Assembly: GCF_023206215.1 (NCBI RefSeq)
Contig: NZ_CP065800.1
Span: 2,976,001-3,040,000 of the forward strand
Direction of reading: 5' to 3'
Length of the DNA stretch: 64,000 nt
DNA from: Butyrivibrio fibrisolvens
Lineage (GTDB): Bacteria > Bacillota > Clostridia > Lachnospirales > Lachnospiraceae
This document shows, one piece after another, positions 9,048 to 19,024 of this stretch; position 1 is the stretch's first letter; each line of letters begins with the position of its first letter. A program made the position numbers and the translations under genes. The notes beneath the pieces are model-generated. The model was not told the DNA's origin. It saw only the letters and a list, made by a program, of their open reading frames with translations, and searched no databases.

Positions 9048-11195
9048 TTATCCTCCAATCTGATTGGTATCAAGAATAAGTGCGATCTCACCATCACCAA
9101 GGATAGTAGCACCACTGATGAATCTGCACTTTGTCATGTACTTACCAAGAGGCTTGATAACGATTTCCAGCTGACCCTCAAGTTTATCGATAACAAGACC
9201 AACCTGCTGATCGCCGCGCTTAGTGATAACAACGATCATATCTTCATTAGGATCGTTGGTTGACTGATTCTCAAGAACTTCATTCATTCTGATGAGTCTT
9301 GTTACACTGCCTCTAAGGTTGATAACCTCTTTATTGGATACAAATTTGATATCCGATACAGGAACGTTCTCAATGGACTGAATAGAATCAAGCGGAATAG
9401 CATATTTCTCGCCGCCGACTTCAACCATAAGACCCTGGATAATAGCAAGTGTAAGAGGAAGTCTGATGATCCAGGTGGATCCTTCTCCGAGCTTGGTATT
9501 AACAGTAACTGTACCCGACAACGACTCAACCTTACTCTTAACAACGTCAAGACCTACACCTCTACCTGAAATCTCAGATACCTGCTTGGCAGTTGAGAAT
9601 CCCGGGTGGAACAAAAGCTCTATTGCCTGCTGTTCTGTGAGAACGTCAGCTTCTTCACGGGTCATGATACCCTTTTCAACAGCTTTGTTTCTGACAACAT
9701 TGGCATCGATACCATTACCGTCATCACCAACTTCGATGACAACAGAGTTACCATCCTGATAAGCATGAAGGAAAATCTGTCCTGTCTCATCCTTACCACG
9801 GGCAAGTCTTGTCTCTGCATCTTCGATACCATGGTCCGCACTGTTTCTAAGAAGGTGCATAAGAGGATCACCAATCTCATCAACAACGGTACGGTCCATT
9901 TCTGTCTCTTCACCGGTCATTGTCAGTTCCATCTTCTTACCAAGAGCCTTGGTAAGATCTCTGATCATACGAGGGAACTTCTGAAGTACTGATTCAATAG
10001 GAACCATTCGTACTTTCATGACTGATTCGTGAAGGTTGGTTGTTACTGATTCAAGATATTCTATCTGTTCAGTAACATTACTATTCTGAATTCCGGCCGA
10101 TTCCGTAGCGGATATCAGCGAGTTCTTAGCAATGATAAGCTCTGATACCTGGTTCATAAGGGAATCGAGCTTCTCTGTATCAACACGGATAGTTCTTGAT
10201 ACAACAGGCTTACCTGCCGGCTTCTTGGCTTCAGCATTCTTATTGGCTTCTGCCGGCTTAGCTGCAGGCGCTGGAGCAGGAGCTGTGGCTGCAGGTGCAG
10301 GCGCAGGAGCTGCTGCAGGCGCAGCTGCTGCAGGTGCTTCAGCAGCAGGCGCTGCCGCAGCAGGTGCATCAGGATCAAACTCTCCTATATCAACAGACTC
10401 GATCTCAGATACGTTCTTAGCTATCTCAGCAACCTTCTCAGGATCATCTGTATCAGTTACAACAATAAGGGAGAATGTAAATTCAAACTTCTCATCTTCT
10501 ATATCCTGATTGCTAGGATCAGATGCTACAACTTCACCTATATCTTCAAGACCTTTAACTACAAGGAATGCTCTTGCAGCCTTAAGAAGGCAAGTATCCT
10601 GGATCTTAACTGTAAGACCGAATACTCTGCGGCTGTCTGCAATGCCCTTCTTGATAGTATCTTTGGCAGTATCATCAAGAGGAATAAGATGCCAATCTCC
10701 ATGAGGTACTGCAGGAGCAGCAGATGCTGCGGCCGGTGCGGCAGCGGCAGGTGCGCTTTCTGCAGGCGCAGCTGCTGCAGGGGCAGCTGCCGGAGCTGCA
10801 TCTCCTCCGGACTTACCGGCTCTTATATCTGCAAGTGCCTTAATAAGGTCTGCATTTTCCTCGGTACCTTCATCCTGAGAAGACTCAATATTATCAACAT
10901 ATTCCTGAACAGCATCCAGACATTTGAACAAGGTATCTGTCATATACGTATCAACTTTGAGTGTGCCATTACGCACATCAGAGAATACGTCTTCCATATC
11001 ATGAGTAAGCTGCTGCATGCGCTTATAGCCCATGGTACCAGCCATACCCTTCATGGAATGTGCCGCACGGAATATCTCGTTGACACAGTCTTCATTGGTA
11101 GGATCATCTTCCAGAGTCATAATAGCATCATTCAGAGTCTGGATATGTTCCTTAGCTTCATCAAGAAACACGCCTAGATATTGGGAAGTATCCAT
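9048..11195 (-). CDS. cheA: Chemotaxis histidine kinase CheA
   Basis: A 715-residue hybrid-type II kinase. In order: Hpt domain with phospho-acceptor His46 in AAHSMKGMAGTMGY; Ala/Pro-rich linker (about 130-165); P2-like response-regulator binding domain (about 170-270); a second Ala/Pro linker (about 275-320); dimerisation helices (about 335-400); HATPase with LLRNSADHGIED (N box) and VGDDGNGID (G1); and a CheW-like C-terminus (about 565 to the end). It autophosphorylates and hands phosphate to CheY and CheB, both encoded nearby. The Shine-Dalgarno GGAGGG precedes the ATG. Confidence 0.97.
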   Translation of the reverse strand: MDTSQYLGVFLDEAKEHIQTLNDAIMTLEDDPTNEDCVNEIFRAAHSMKGMAGTMGYKRMQQLTHDMEDVFSDVRNGTLKVDTYMTDTLFKCLDAVQEYVDNIESSQDEGTEENADLIKALADIRAGKSGGDAAPAAAPAAAAPAESAPAAAAPAAASAAPAVPHGDWHLIPLDDTAKDTIKKGIADSRRVFGLTVKIQDTCLLKAARAFLVVKGLEDIGEVVASDPSNQDIEDEKFEFTFSLIVVTDTDDPEKVAEIAKNVSEIESVDIGEFDPDAPAAAAPAAEAPAAAAPAAAPAPAPAATAPAPAPAAKPAEANKNAEAKKPAGKPVVSRTIRVDTEKLDSLMNQVSELIIAKNSLISATESAGIQNSNVTEQIEYLESVTTNLHESVMKVRMVPIESVLQKFPRMIRDLTKALGKKMELTMTGEETEMDRTVVDEIGDPLMHLLRNSADHGIEDAETRLARGKDETGQIFLHAYQDGNSVVIEVGDDGNGIDANVVRNKAVEKGIMTREEADVLTEQQAIELLFHPGFSTAKQVSEISGRGVGLDVVKSKVESLSGTVTVNTKLGEGSTWIIRLPLTLAIIQGLMVEVGGEKYAIPLDSIQSIENVPVSDIKFVSNKEVINLRGSVTRLIRMNEVLENQSTNDPNEDMIVVITKRGDQQVGLVIDKLEGQLEIVIKPLGKYMTKCRFISGATILGDGEIALILDTNQIGG

Positions 11196-11257
11196 TTTTT
11201 ATTACCCTCCTTGAAGAGTCATCAATGGAATGAAGGCGTGTTCCAAAGATACAGCCC

Positions 11258-12343
11258 TTAGGTCACACCAACATTCATTACTATTTCCTGTGCAATCTTA
11301 TCCAGCGATACTACCTGATTAGAAAGTCCGGCAGTAGCTACAGCTCTTGGCATTCCGTAAACTGTACAGGATTCTTCATCCTGAGAGATAACATGCACTT
11401 TTTTACTTGCTTTAAGATTTTTAATGCCTTCAGTTCCATCAGCTCCCATGCCGGTCATGACTACGCATACAACTTCATCATAGGAAGAATTAGCAAGTGA
11501 CTCGTACATGAAATTGGCACTTGGCTTAACACCTTCTCTTGTAGGTCCATCCTTAAAATGGATCACAAACTTGCCTGAAGCGTTCTTCTCAATATGCATA
11601 TGTATACCGCCTTTGGCGATATATACGGTTCCTCTTTGCAGTTCATCGCCTTCTGCCGCCTCCTTGACATGGATCTCAGACAGAGAGTCAAGACGGGTGG
11701 CAAGTGAAGCTGTAAAGCCAACCGGCATATGCTGCACCAGAACAACAGGTGCTTTGAGATTTTTTGGAAGCTTAGGTATTACCGCCTGAAGAGCTCTTGG
11801 ACCGCCTGTAGATGAAGCAATTGCGACGATCTTATTACCGGAAATACTTGAAGTGTTCTTCTGAACAGCCTGTATTATCTGCTTATCAATCTTTTTATCG
11901 GCGGGTTTGTCAGTTTTATTAACACTTACAATTGTGGGCAGTTTTGAAACGCTGACACTCCAAAGGGTTGTGAGGAATTCCTTGGTGAAATCCTCTCCCT
12001 TGCAGGCCGAAGCTCTATCCGGCTTATGAACGAAGTCTATCGCTCCAAGATCCAGCGCATCCATTGTGACCTTGGCGCCTTCTACAGTATCAGTGCTGGC
12101 CATCATAGTGCGAATTCTGATCTTTTCTTCGTTCAATTTCTTAAGAAGCTCGATGCCGTTCATCTTGGGCATGTTAACATCAAGAACCATGACATCATAT
12201 GTATTCGACTTCTTCAGCATTTCAAGTGCCTCGACACCGTCTCTGGCAGTCGCTTCCACATGAAACTTCGAATCTGAATTAATGATATCACTGAGTACGC
12301 TTCTCATAAGTGCAGAGTCATCAACCAGAAAAATTTTTTTCAT
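11258..12343 (-). CDS. cheB: Protein-glutamate methylesterase CheB
   Basis: CheB removes receptor methyl groups in adaptation. The 361 residues hold an N-terminal receiver domain (acid pocket D8/D9, phospho-acceptor D55 in VLDVNMP, Lys near KPDRAS) and a C-terminal esterase with Ser178 in SSTGGP, His205 in VQHMPVGF and Asp302 in GMGADGTEG. The triad is intact. It lies upstream of cheA. No cheR is in this window, so the methyltransferase must be elsewhere. Confidence 0.96.
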   Translation of the reverse strand: MKKIFLVDDSALMRSVLSDIINSDSKFHVEATARDGVEALEMLKKSNTYDVMVLDVNMPKMNGIELLKKLNEEKIRIRTMMASTDTVEGAKVTMDALDLGAIDFVHKPDRASACKGEDFTKEFLTTLWSVSVSKLPTIVSVNKTDKPADKKIDKQIIQAVQKNTSSISGNKIVAIASSTGGPRALQAVIPKLPKNLKAPVVLVQHMPVGFTASLATRLDSLSEIHVKEAAEGDELQRGTVYIAKGGIHMHIEKNASGKFVIHFKDGPTREGVKPSANFMYESLANSSYDEVVCVVMTGMGADGTEGIKNLKASKKVHVISQDEESCTVYGMPRAVATAGLSNQVVSLDKIAQEIVMNVGVT

Positions 12344-12378
12344 ATTTTCGCCTACTTTCTGTCATCATTACGTTTATA

Positions 12379-12466
12379 GTTACCCGCCGTAACAAGGGAA
12401 TGTATTCCCACGTTATAGGACATAACTGGTGAATGTCCAGAAGTACATGGATGTACTTCTATTCAC
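12379..12466. repeat. Cluster of hairpins between cheB and the PilZ gene
   Basis: Within 90 bp: GTTAC/GTAAC (12379-12393), GGGAA/TTCCC (12396-12409), and a 38-nt composite hairpin at 12429-12466 with outer stem GTGAAT/ATTCAC, 4-nt bulge GTCC, inner stem AGAAGTACAT/ATGTACTTCT and centre GG. The composite hairpin has the same layout as copies around fliF at 40815-40949 and 42860-43014. It overlaps the last four bases of the PilZ gene. Confidence 0.85.
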
Positions 12467-13179
12467 ATTCTACGCATCATTTTACGTTCTTCTTCGAAGA
12501 TGTAATGAATTATATCTTCTCTATCATCCTCATCTATATTGGTATACTTCACTCTGTGTTCAAAACTCCCCTGCTTGTTCTCAAGTTCTCTTGTCTTAAG
12601 TATCTGTCCTATGATCCTGTAATCCTTAAGAACACCTTTTTGAGGAAGCTGATAACATATGTACAGCCTGGTATTCTCGTCCATCCTTTCAGATGCTATA
12701 AATCTGATACCACCGCCGCTTATATCAACGATCATACCCTTAGCCATAGGAAGGTCTCCATCTATTGAGAAAAAAGGACTGTCCTTAATAGCTTCATCCT
12801 CTTCTTCCGAAAGGCTCCTGAATTTAAAATTAATAGCACAACTGAATCTGTAATATTCTCTTCGCTGGAGCTTGGAAAGCGGACTTGTAAGTTCCAGTGT
12901 CAGAATATACATATTGTTGGACCTGTATCTGTCCTCAACTCTGCCAGTGCACTGAAACAGCCCCTTGTCTGAGTAGAACACGATGTTATAGATACCATCT
13001 ACAGGAAGAAGCTGAAGCTGTCCCTTCTCCATAGGCATCATGACATCTATCCTCTCTTCGGATATGATATCGTATATCTTGCTGGCATAAGATTTTCTAT
13101 CACCACTGTTGTCACTATAACCACTTGAATATGTCTGAAGTTCTATTCTGTTTCCCGGTATGATGTAATCAGATAGCAT
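12463..13179 (-). CDS. PilZ domain c-di-GMP-binding flagellar brake (YcgR/DgrA-like)
   Basis: A 238-residue two-domain protein: N-terminal YcgR-like (PilZN) beta-barrel (about 1-105) and a C-terminal PilZ domain beginning LQRREYYRFSCAINFKFR, where RREYYR supplies the RxxxR c-di-GMP contact, followed by DISGGGIRFIAS, the D/N-x-S-x-x-G motif. Both halves of the binding site are intact. Such proteins slow or bias the motor when c-di-GMP rises. It lies 1 bp after flhG and just upstream of cheB; the diguanylate cyclases at 53527 and 60733 could supply the ligand. Confidence 0.88.
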   Translation of the reverse strand: MLSDYIIPGNRIELQTYSSGYSDNSGDRKSYASKIYDIISEERIDVMMPMEKGQLQLLPVDGIYNIVFYSDKGLFQCTGRVEDRYRSNNMYILTLELTSPLSKLQRREYYRFSCAINFKFRSLSEEEDEAIKDSPFFSIDGDLPMAKGMIVDISGGGIRFIASERMDENTRLYICYQLPQKGVLKDYRIIGQILKTRELENKQGSFEHRVKYTNIDEDDREDIIHYIFEEERKMMRRM

Positions 13180-13180
13180 G

Positions 13181-14119
13181 TCATCCTTTCGTGCCGCTCA
13201 CGGCCTCGGCTGTGGTAGATTCAAGTTTTCTGCTCTTAATGATATGTGAAAAGAAAGCTGCCATACCTCTTGGCTGTACCTCCGGCTCAGTGCCCAAAGC
13301 CCCGCTCAGATTTCTGGCAATACTTTCAAATGATCTAACCGACTTTGCATTCGGAAAAGCAATCGACACAGGCGATTGCTGCATAACAGCATTAGATAGC
13401 TGCTGGTCCTGCGGAATAGAGCCAAGATAAGTCAAAGGAAGCTTTAAGTACCTGTTGGAAACCGCACTAAGCTTATGGTAGAGCTGCTGGCCCTCTGCCT
13501 CGGATCCGACTCTGTTCGAGACCGTTTTGATAACAGTATCTTCCCTACTAAATCTGGGATGGTGATTAAGCGCTTTAAGAAGTGAGTAGGAATCAGTGAT
13601 GGATGTTGGTTCCGGAGTAGTCACCAGTATAATCTCGCCGCTTGCAACCAGAAATTCCAGAACAGCATCAGAGATACCTGCTCCCGTATCTACAATTATT
13701 GTATCGGCTATTGCATCCAGTTCCGCAAGATTAACTATTATATAAACAAGATAATCTCTTGAAAGATTATACATACCCGATATCCCGGAACCTCCGGAGA
13801 TAAAGCCTACGCCCATAGGTCCCCAGGTTATGATCTCTTTAATATTTTTGCCCTGATATATAAGATCGCACAGATTATGTTTAGGAACAGTCCCGAACAT
13901 GATCTCGATATTGGCAAGCCCGAAATCTGCATCAAGGATTATGACCCTCTGTCCCATCTTTCGAAACTGAATGGCCAGATTGATAGCAACGTTACTCTTG
14001 CCAACACCGCCTTTGCCGCTGGTTACGGTTATAACCCTGGCAAGAGGCCTGTTGGATCTTGACGAATTTGCATTTTTTATAATATTCCTAAGCTGAGTAG
14101 CCTGATCCTGCATACACAA
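13181..14119 (-). CDS. flhG: MinD/ParA-like ATPase FlhG (YlxH)
   Basis: FlhG sets flagellar number and placement with FlhF. The 312 residues contain the deviant Walker A TSGKGGVGKSNVAIN (about residues 33-46), VIILDADFGLANIEIMFG (Walker A' region), IIVDTGAGISD (switch II) and a C-terminal amphipathic region that is less conserved. The Gln-rich start (MCMQDQATQLRNII) matches the DQA-type motif used to stimulate FlhF GTPase. It follows flhF by 39 bp. Confidence 0.95.
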   Translation of the reverse strand: MCMQDQATQLRNIIKNANSSRSNRPLARVITVTSGKGGVGKSNVAINLAIQFRKMGQRVIILDADFGLANIEIMFGTVPKHNLCDLIYQGKNIKEIITWGPMGVGFISGGSGISGMYNLSRDYLVYIIVNLAELDAIADTIIVDTGAGISDAVLEFLVASGEIILVTTPEPTSITDSYSLLKALNHHPRFSREDTVIKTVSNRVGSEAEGQQLYHKLSAVSNRYLKLPLTYLGSIPQDQQLSNAVMQQSPVSIAFPNAKSVRSFESIARNLSGALGTEPEVQPRGMAAFFSHIIKSRKLESTTAEAVSGTKG

Positions 14120-14158
14120 TCCCCCAGATACCTGACCGCCTAAATCCTCATTTTATGA

Positions 14159-15565
14159 TCACAGCGTGCCTTTGCCTCCCAGAAGGCTCTTAACAACCCT
14201 CTGCGCGTCAAATACCGCAATATCATCAGGAACATTCTGACCATTTGTGATATAAGACATGGGAGCACCGGTATGAAGCCTTATATTGTAGAGATTGCCA
14301 ACCGCACCGGTTTCATCCATTTTGGTAAAAATAAGCTTGTAGTCAAAATCCTCTTTATACGCATCCACGATCTCTAAAAGATCACGGTACTTGGTAGATG
14401 CGCTCATAACAAGGAAGGTATCCGTATCCATCTTTTCTTTAAGTGCATCCACAAATTTGCCCACTTCACTCTTTTGCTCATCATTGTGAATAGAATGTCC
14501 TGCTGTATCCACCATGATATAATCCATATCCTGAAAATCATCAGCAGCCTTCCTTATATCCTCTACGCTATAGATGACTCTGAATGGAATCTCCAGAATA
14601 GAAGCATAGGTTCGAAGCTGCTCTGCAGCAGCAATCCTGTATGTATCAACTGTTATAAGTGCAACTTTCTTGTGAGCTGTTACAGACAGGTTAGATGCAA
14701 GCTTGGCAATAGTAGTAGTCTTGCCTACGCCTGTTGGTCCTATAAATATTTCAGCCTTGACGCCATTTTCAGAAGGAGTGATCTCTTCAGGCTTACCAAA
14801 CTTAAGTATCATCTTCTGATACACATTGCTAAGAAAGTATTCAAGCGGTATACCCGGCCTTGCAAATCTGTGAGCTTCATCAGTAAGCTCATTAACATAG
14901 CGCTCGTCAACTTCATTCTCGATCATAGTGTTATATAAGAGCTTGATAAAAGACAAAGTCTCATCCGGAATAGGATCATCCTTGGAATTTACATTAGTAC
15001 TATTGTTAGAAGACGCATTCGTGCTTTCTTTATGTTCCAAAGCGTCTTTAGAAGACCCGGCATCCTTTTGCGGACGCACAATATTCTGTTCAAGAAGTGA
15101 ATGAAGAGAGTCAAGCTTTTCTTCAATAACTGAATTGGAAGATGGAACAGTGACTCCTGCCCTTTCAAGGACAACCGAAGAAGCCGTGGCATTCTCTGCT
15201 GCAACGGCATTGGAAGTAGCAAGTTTTAACGAATCGGCCCCAGCGACTTTAAGAGGCGGAAGTATACCAGACTGGGCTGCCTTGACAAGTTTTTTATTAA
15301 TGTCTACAGGCTCTTCCACGGCTGCAGTATCCTTGTCCTTATCAGGCGTTATCTGACTCTTTTTAGGGCGCACTATCCTATCAGACAGATCGGGTTCTTC
15401 TTCAAGAGCAACCGTCACCTCTGTTTTGGGCTTTTGAAGAAAAGACCAAAAGCCAACTCTTCGCACAGGTCTGACATTCATCACTACTATCCCTGTACCA
15501 AGTTCATCTCTTGCCTGCTGCGTGGCATCTTCTTCTGTTTTACCAACAAACTTCTTGATGATCAT
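14159..15565 (-). CDS. flhF: SRP-type GTPase FlhF
   Basis: FlhF is the third SRP GTPase and directs where flagella form. The 468 residues begin MIIKKFVGKTEEDA (B domain), have a low-complexity region (about 55-200), an N domain and a G domain with GPTGVGKTTTIAKLA (P loop, residues 276-290), DTYRIAAAEQLR (G2/insertion), VDTAGHS (G3) and TKMDETGAVGN (G4). The long low-complexity region explains the length being above that of B. subtilis FlhF (about 366). It is between flhA and flhG as in most Firmicutes. Confidence 0.96.
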   Translation of the reverse strand: MIIKKFVGKTEEDATQQARDELGTGIVVMNVRPVRRVGFWSFLQKPKTEVTVALEEEPDLSDRIVRPKKSQITPDKDKDTAAVEEPVDINKKLVKAAQSGILPPLKVAGADSLKLATSNAVAAENATASSVVLERAGVTVPSSNSVIEEKLDSLHSLLEQNIVRPQKDAGSSKDALEHKESTNASSNNSTNVNSKDDPIPDETLSFIKLLYNTMIENEVDERYVNELTDEAHRFARPGIPLEYFLSNVYQKMILKFGKPEEITPSENGVKAEIFIGPTGVGKTTTIAKLASNLSVTAHKKVALITVDTYRIAAAEQLRTYASILEIPFRVIYSVEDIRKAADDFQDMDYIMVDTAGHSIHNDEQKSEVGKFVDALKEKMDTDTFLVMSASTKYRDLLEIVDAYKEDFDYKLIFTKMDETGAVGNLYNIRLHTGAPMSYITNGQNVPDDIAVFDAQRVVKSLLGGKGTL

Positions 15566-15635
15566 AGGCCTCTTTTCCTAATGTCAATCATTTATAATCC
15601 CTGTATCCAAAGTTCTTAATTGTTGTTGAAAAAAC

Positions 15636-17693
15636 TTATGCCGTTACCATTCCAACCGACTGAAGCTCAACATCACTCTCTACCTCGTTATAAGATATAA
15701 CGATCAGATCTTTGTAAGCATCTTCAGTCATCTTCTTAAAATACATCCTTACGATAGGTGAAGTCATAACTATAGGACTTCTGCCATTGTCTTCTAGCTT
15801 CTTAGCCTGAGTTACAACACTCTTAAGTATCGCCCTTGTCCTTTCCGGATCAAGAGTCAGATAAGCACCAGTCTCTGTCTGTTTGACAGATCCCATGATC
15901 TCCTGCTCCACCTTGGGATCAAGAGTCACAACGCTTGTAGTCTCACCTGATATGAAATACTTATTGGATATAGCTCTCTTGAGGCTCTGACGTACATATT
16001 CAGTAAGTATGTCCGTATCATGAGTACTGGGTGCATAGTCTGCAAGTGTCTCAAAAATGGTTACAAGATCTCTTATTGATATACCTTCAGAAAGAAGATT
16101 CTGAAGTACCTTCTCTATCTCACCAAGGCTCATAAGCTTGGGTACAAGTTCATCAACAAGAGCAGAATTGTTCTCTTTAAGGTTATTGACAAGATTCTGT
16201 ACATCCTGTCTTGTAAGAAGTTCTGCTATATGCTCTCTTATTACTTCAGTAAGGTGTGTTGCGATTATAGACGGCGGATCAACTACAGTGTAGCCCATTG
16301 ATTCAGCCCTCTCTCTCTGGCTCTCAGTGATCCATATAGCAGGCAGATGGAAAGAAGGTTCGAAAGTGGGTATACCTGTGATCTCCTCTTCTACATGTCC
16401 CGGATTCATGGCCATATAATGATCGAACAGAATCTCGCCCTCACTTATCTGTATACCTTTTATTTTAATAATATACTGGTTAGGATTGAGCTGGATGTTA
16501 TCACGAAGACGTATGATAGGAACTACAGTTCCAAGTTCAAGAGCTATCTGACGCCTTATCATAACAACTCTGTCTAAAAGGTCTCCGCCCTGATTGACAT
16601 CAGCAAGGGGGATGATACCATAACCAAACTCAAGCTCAATAGGATCTACCTGAAGGAGCGAATTGACATTCTCAGGCTGCCTTATCTCTTCTGCCTCCGT
16701 CTCTTCCTCCTGAGCTGCAGCCTCTTCTGTAGATGCCTCCTCAACCCTTTGCTGCATCATCCTTGCACCGAATATATACACAGCGCCTATAGCCACATAT
16801 ATAACAGGTGGAAGTGGTGAAAAAAGTCCAAGGAATGCTACTACAGCGCCTACAAGGTACATAACCTTAGGAAGTCCGAAAACCTGTTTGATAAGAGTAT
16901 GTCCAAAGTCAGACTCTCCGGCGCCCTTGGTTACAAGAACACCTGTTGCAAGGGATGTACAAAGTGAAGGGATTGAAGATACAAGACCATCACCTATAGT
17001 TAATATCGTGTACTTGTCAACAGCTTCATTCATGGGAAGCCCCTGTCTTAGAACTCCCATAAGGATACCACCTACGATGTTGACAGCTGTGATGATAAGG
17101 CCTGCAGCAGCATCTCCCTTTACGTACTTGGAAGCACCGTCCATGTTACCAAAAAAGGTAGCTTCCTGCTGTATATGATCACGTCTTCTCTTAGCTTCCT
17201 TGTCATCTATAACACCCGTATTAAGATCGGCGTCGATAGCCATCTGCTTACCGGGCATAGCATCAAGTGTAAATCTTGCAGTAACTTCAGATACACGTTC
17301 AGAACCTTTGTTGATAACTACGAACTGAACGATTATAAGGATAAAATATACGATAATACCAATAATAAGATCGCCGGCACCAACGAACTGACCGAATACT
17401 TCGATAACTTTGCCGGGATCACCTGTGGTAAGTATAAGTCTTGTAGATGAAACGTTAAGAGCTATTCTAAATACCGTGGTACATAGAAGCATCGTAGGGT
17501 AGAAACTCATATCCAGAGCTTCCTTGACATACATGGCATTAAACAAAATAGCAAATGCTATAGACAGATCGACTGCAAGGAGAAGATCCATAAGCCATGC
17601 GGGTATAGGGATGATGAGCATGATAAGAGCAGATACTACGTAAAGTGCAACGCCGTAGTCAAATACCAGCTCAGTGAACTTCTTACGATTCAT
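15636..17693 (-). CDS. flhA: Flagellar export gate protein FlhA
   Basis: Major gate of the flagellar type III export apparatus. The 685 residues have eight predicted membrane segments in the first 320 residues, including VSSTRLIL and the conserved cytoplasmic loop RFTLDAMPGKQMAIDADLN followed by RRRDHIQQEATFFGNMDG, and a long cytoplasmic C-domain that docks chaperone-substrate complexes. Two ATGs are six bases apart at 17699 and 17693; the GGGGG Shine-Dalgarno touches the first, so the second has better spacing and is chosen. It lies between flhB and flhF. Confidence 0.96.
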   Translation of the reverse strand: MNRKKFTELVFDYGVALYVVSALIMLIIPIPAWLMDLLLAVDLSIAFAILFNAMYVKEALDMSFYPTMLLCTTVFRIALNVSSTRLILTTGDPGKVIEVFGQFVGAGDLIIGIIVYFILIIVQFVVINKGSERVSEVTARFTLDAMPGKQMAIDADLNTGVIDDKEAKRRRDHIQQEATFFGNMDGASKYVKGDAAAGLIITAVNIVGGILMGVLRQGLPMNEAVDKYTILTIGDGLVSSIPSLCTSLATGVLVTKGAGESDFGHTLIKQVFGLPKVMYLVGAVVAFLGLFSPLPPVIYVAIGAVYIFGARMMQQRVEEASTEEAAAQEEETEAEEIRQPENVNSLLQVDPIELEFGYGIIPLADVNQGGDLLDRVVMIRRQIALELGTVVPIIRLRDNIQLNPNQYIIKIKGIQISEGEILFDHYMAMNPGHVEEEITGIPTFEPSFHLPAIWITESQRERAESMGYTVVDPPSIIATHLTEVIREHIAELLTRQDVQNLVNNLKENNSALVDELVPKLMSLGEIEKVLQNLLSEGISIRDLVTIFETLADYAPSTHDTDILTEYVRQSLKRAISNKYFISGETTSVVTLDPKVEQEIMGSVKQTETGAYLTLDPERTRAILKSVVTQAKKLEDNGRSPIVMTSPIVRMYFKKMTEDAYKDLIVISYNEVESDVELQSVGMVTA

Positions 17694-17872
17694 AAGCATC
17701 CCCCTTTCCCTACCACTCTATAAGAAGGATATCCATCATAGAATGGTCGAAAAATGCACTAACCCTAACACCTTAATGATATTTTATCAAAGAATCTCCG
17801 TAATTTCATCACTTTTTATAAAAATATGTACGATTTTTTGTATAATTCTTGAGATTGAGCATCTTGTGCCAG

Positions 17873-17888
17873 CCAAACATATGTTTGG
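17873..17888. repeat. 16-bp palindrome in the flhB-flhA gap
   Basis: CCAAACATATGTTTGG is a perfect palindrome in a 212-bp AT-rich gap (17694-17905) with no gene. It could be an operator or simply another short hairpin; nothing in the window decides this. Confidence 0.5.
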
Positions 17889-17905
17889 AAAGTTTGAGTT
17901 TACTA

Positions 17906-19024
17906 TTATATTTTGCCCTGAAGCTTGTAGACATATGCCAGTACTTCCGCTACAGCCTTGTAGAGCTCCGGGGGGATGAATTCGCCTATCTCAACATTGG
18001 CATAGAGCATTCTCGCAAGGGGCTTATCTTCTACTATCTCAATATGGTTTTCTTTGGCAGCTTCTTTTATCTTCATAGCTACATAGTCGGCACCTTTGGC
18101 GATGACTTTGGGAGCAGGGTCCTCATCCTGATTATATACAAGAGCTACCGCATAATGAGTCGGGTTAGTGATGACAACGTCCGCTTTGGGTAGTTCTTTC
18201 ATCATACGGCGCTGGGATGCTTCTCTCATCTTCTGCTTCTGTTTGGACTTGACCTGAGGATCACCTTCTGTATCCTTATACTCATCCTTAACTTCCTGCT
18301 TGGTCATCTTCATGTCTTCACGGAATTTATGCTTTTGGTATATAAAATCTGCCGCAGCGATAATGATATATACAAAAGCGCAGCGAAGTCCAAGATCTAT
18401 GATTATATCTCCCATAAGGGCAATCCCCTGACGAAGAGGCATATCATAGAGCAGGAACAGTGACTCATTTCTCCCTGTCAAGGTCACATATACGACTATA
18501 GATATAAGACCTATCTTCATAAGGGATTTAACCAGATTAAACAATGACTGAACCGAGAAGATACGCTTGATACCGTTTAGAGGGTTGAGCTTACTGAACT
18601 TGGGTTTCATAGGCTCTGTTGTTATCTTGAAGCCGAACTGAACTATATTGCAGATAAGAGCAAGAACAAAGCCCGCGATAAGATACGGAAGCACCGTAAT
18701 AAGAGCTATTATTATGATCTTAACAAAAAGGGAATCAAAGGTAGCTTTAGGAATATATCCATCCACCATCACGATAGTGTCTGGAATATTGCCATAGATA
18801 TCATTAAAAAGGAATACAAAATTAGTTCCAAGATATTCTTTATAAATACTTAGTATGATAAAAAAGGCAAAAAGGTCCGCTGCGACGGTTATCTCCTGAC
18901 TCTTGGCAACCTGACCTTTTTTTCTTGCATCATTTAATCGTTTACCGGTAGCTTCTTCAGTCTTCTCACCGCCAGGACCTTCTTTGGCAAAAAACTGAAG
19001 ATCATATCTAAGGCGTAAGTCCAT
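17906..19024 (-). CDS. flhB: Flagellar export switch protein FlhB
   Basis: FlhB switches export specificity from hook to filament subunits by self-cleavage. The 372 residues begin with a short basic tail, four membrane segments (about 50-230) and a cytoplasmic domain with the autocleavage motif NPTH at residues 287-290, in ITNPTHYAVAL, and the downstream PLARMLY. It overlaps the 3' end of fliR by 17 bp, so the two are translationally linked. Fusion to FliR is known in some clostridia but here they are separate. Confidence 0.97.
   Translation of the reverse strand: MDLRLRYDLQFFAKEGPGGEKTEEATGKRLNDARKKGQVAKSQEITVAADLFAFFIILSIYKEYLGTNFVFLFNDIYGNIPDTIVMVDGYIPKATFDSLFVKIIIIALITVLPYLIAGFVLALICNIVQFGFKITTEPMKPKFSKLNPLNGIKRIFSVQSLFNLVKSLMKIGLISIVVYVTLTGRNESLFLLYDMPLRQGIALMGDIIIDLGLRCAFVYIIIAAADFIYQKHKFREDMKMTKQEVKDEYKDTEGDPQVKSKQKQKMREASQRRMMKELPKADVVITNPTHYAVALVYNQDEDPAPKVIAKGADYVAMKIKEAAKENHIEIVEDKPLARMLYANVEIGEFIPPELYKAVAEVLAYVYKLQGKI

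Noticed and set aside
10132..10509. Ala/Gly-rich 125-codon frame antisense to cheA
   Set aside because: It is the complement of the Ala/Pro linker of CheA; low complexity makes an open frame by chance.
17873..17888. LexA box
   Set aside because: CCAAACATATGTTTGG has the palindrome but not the Firmicute LexA consensus GAAC-N4-GTTC.
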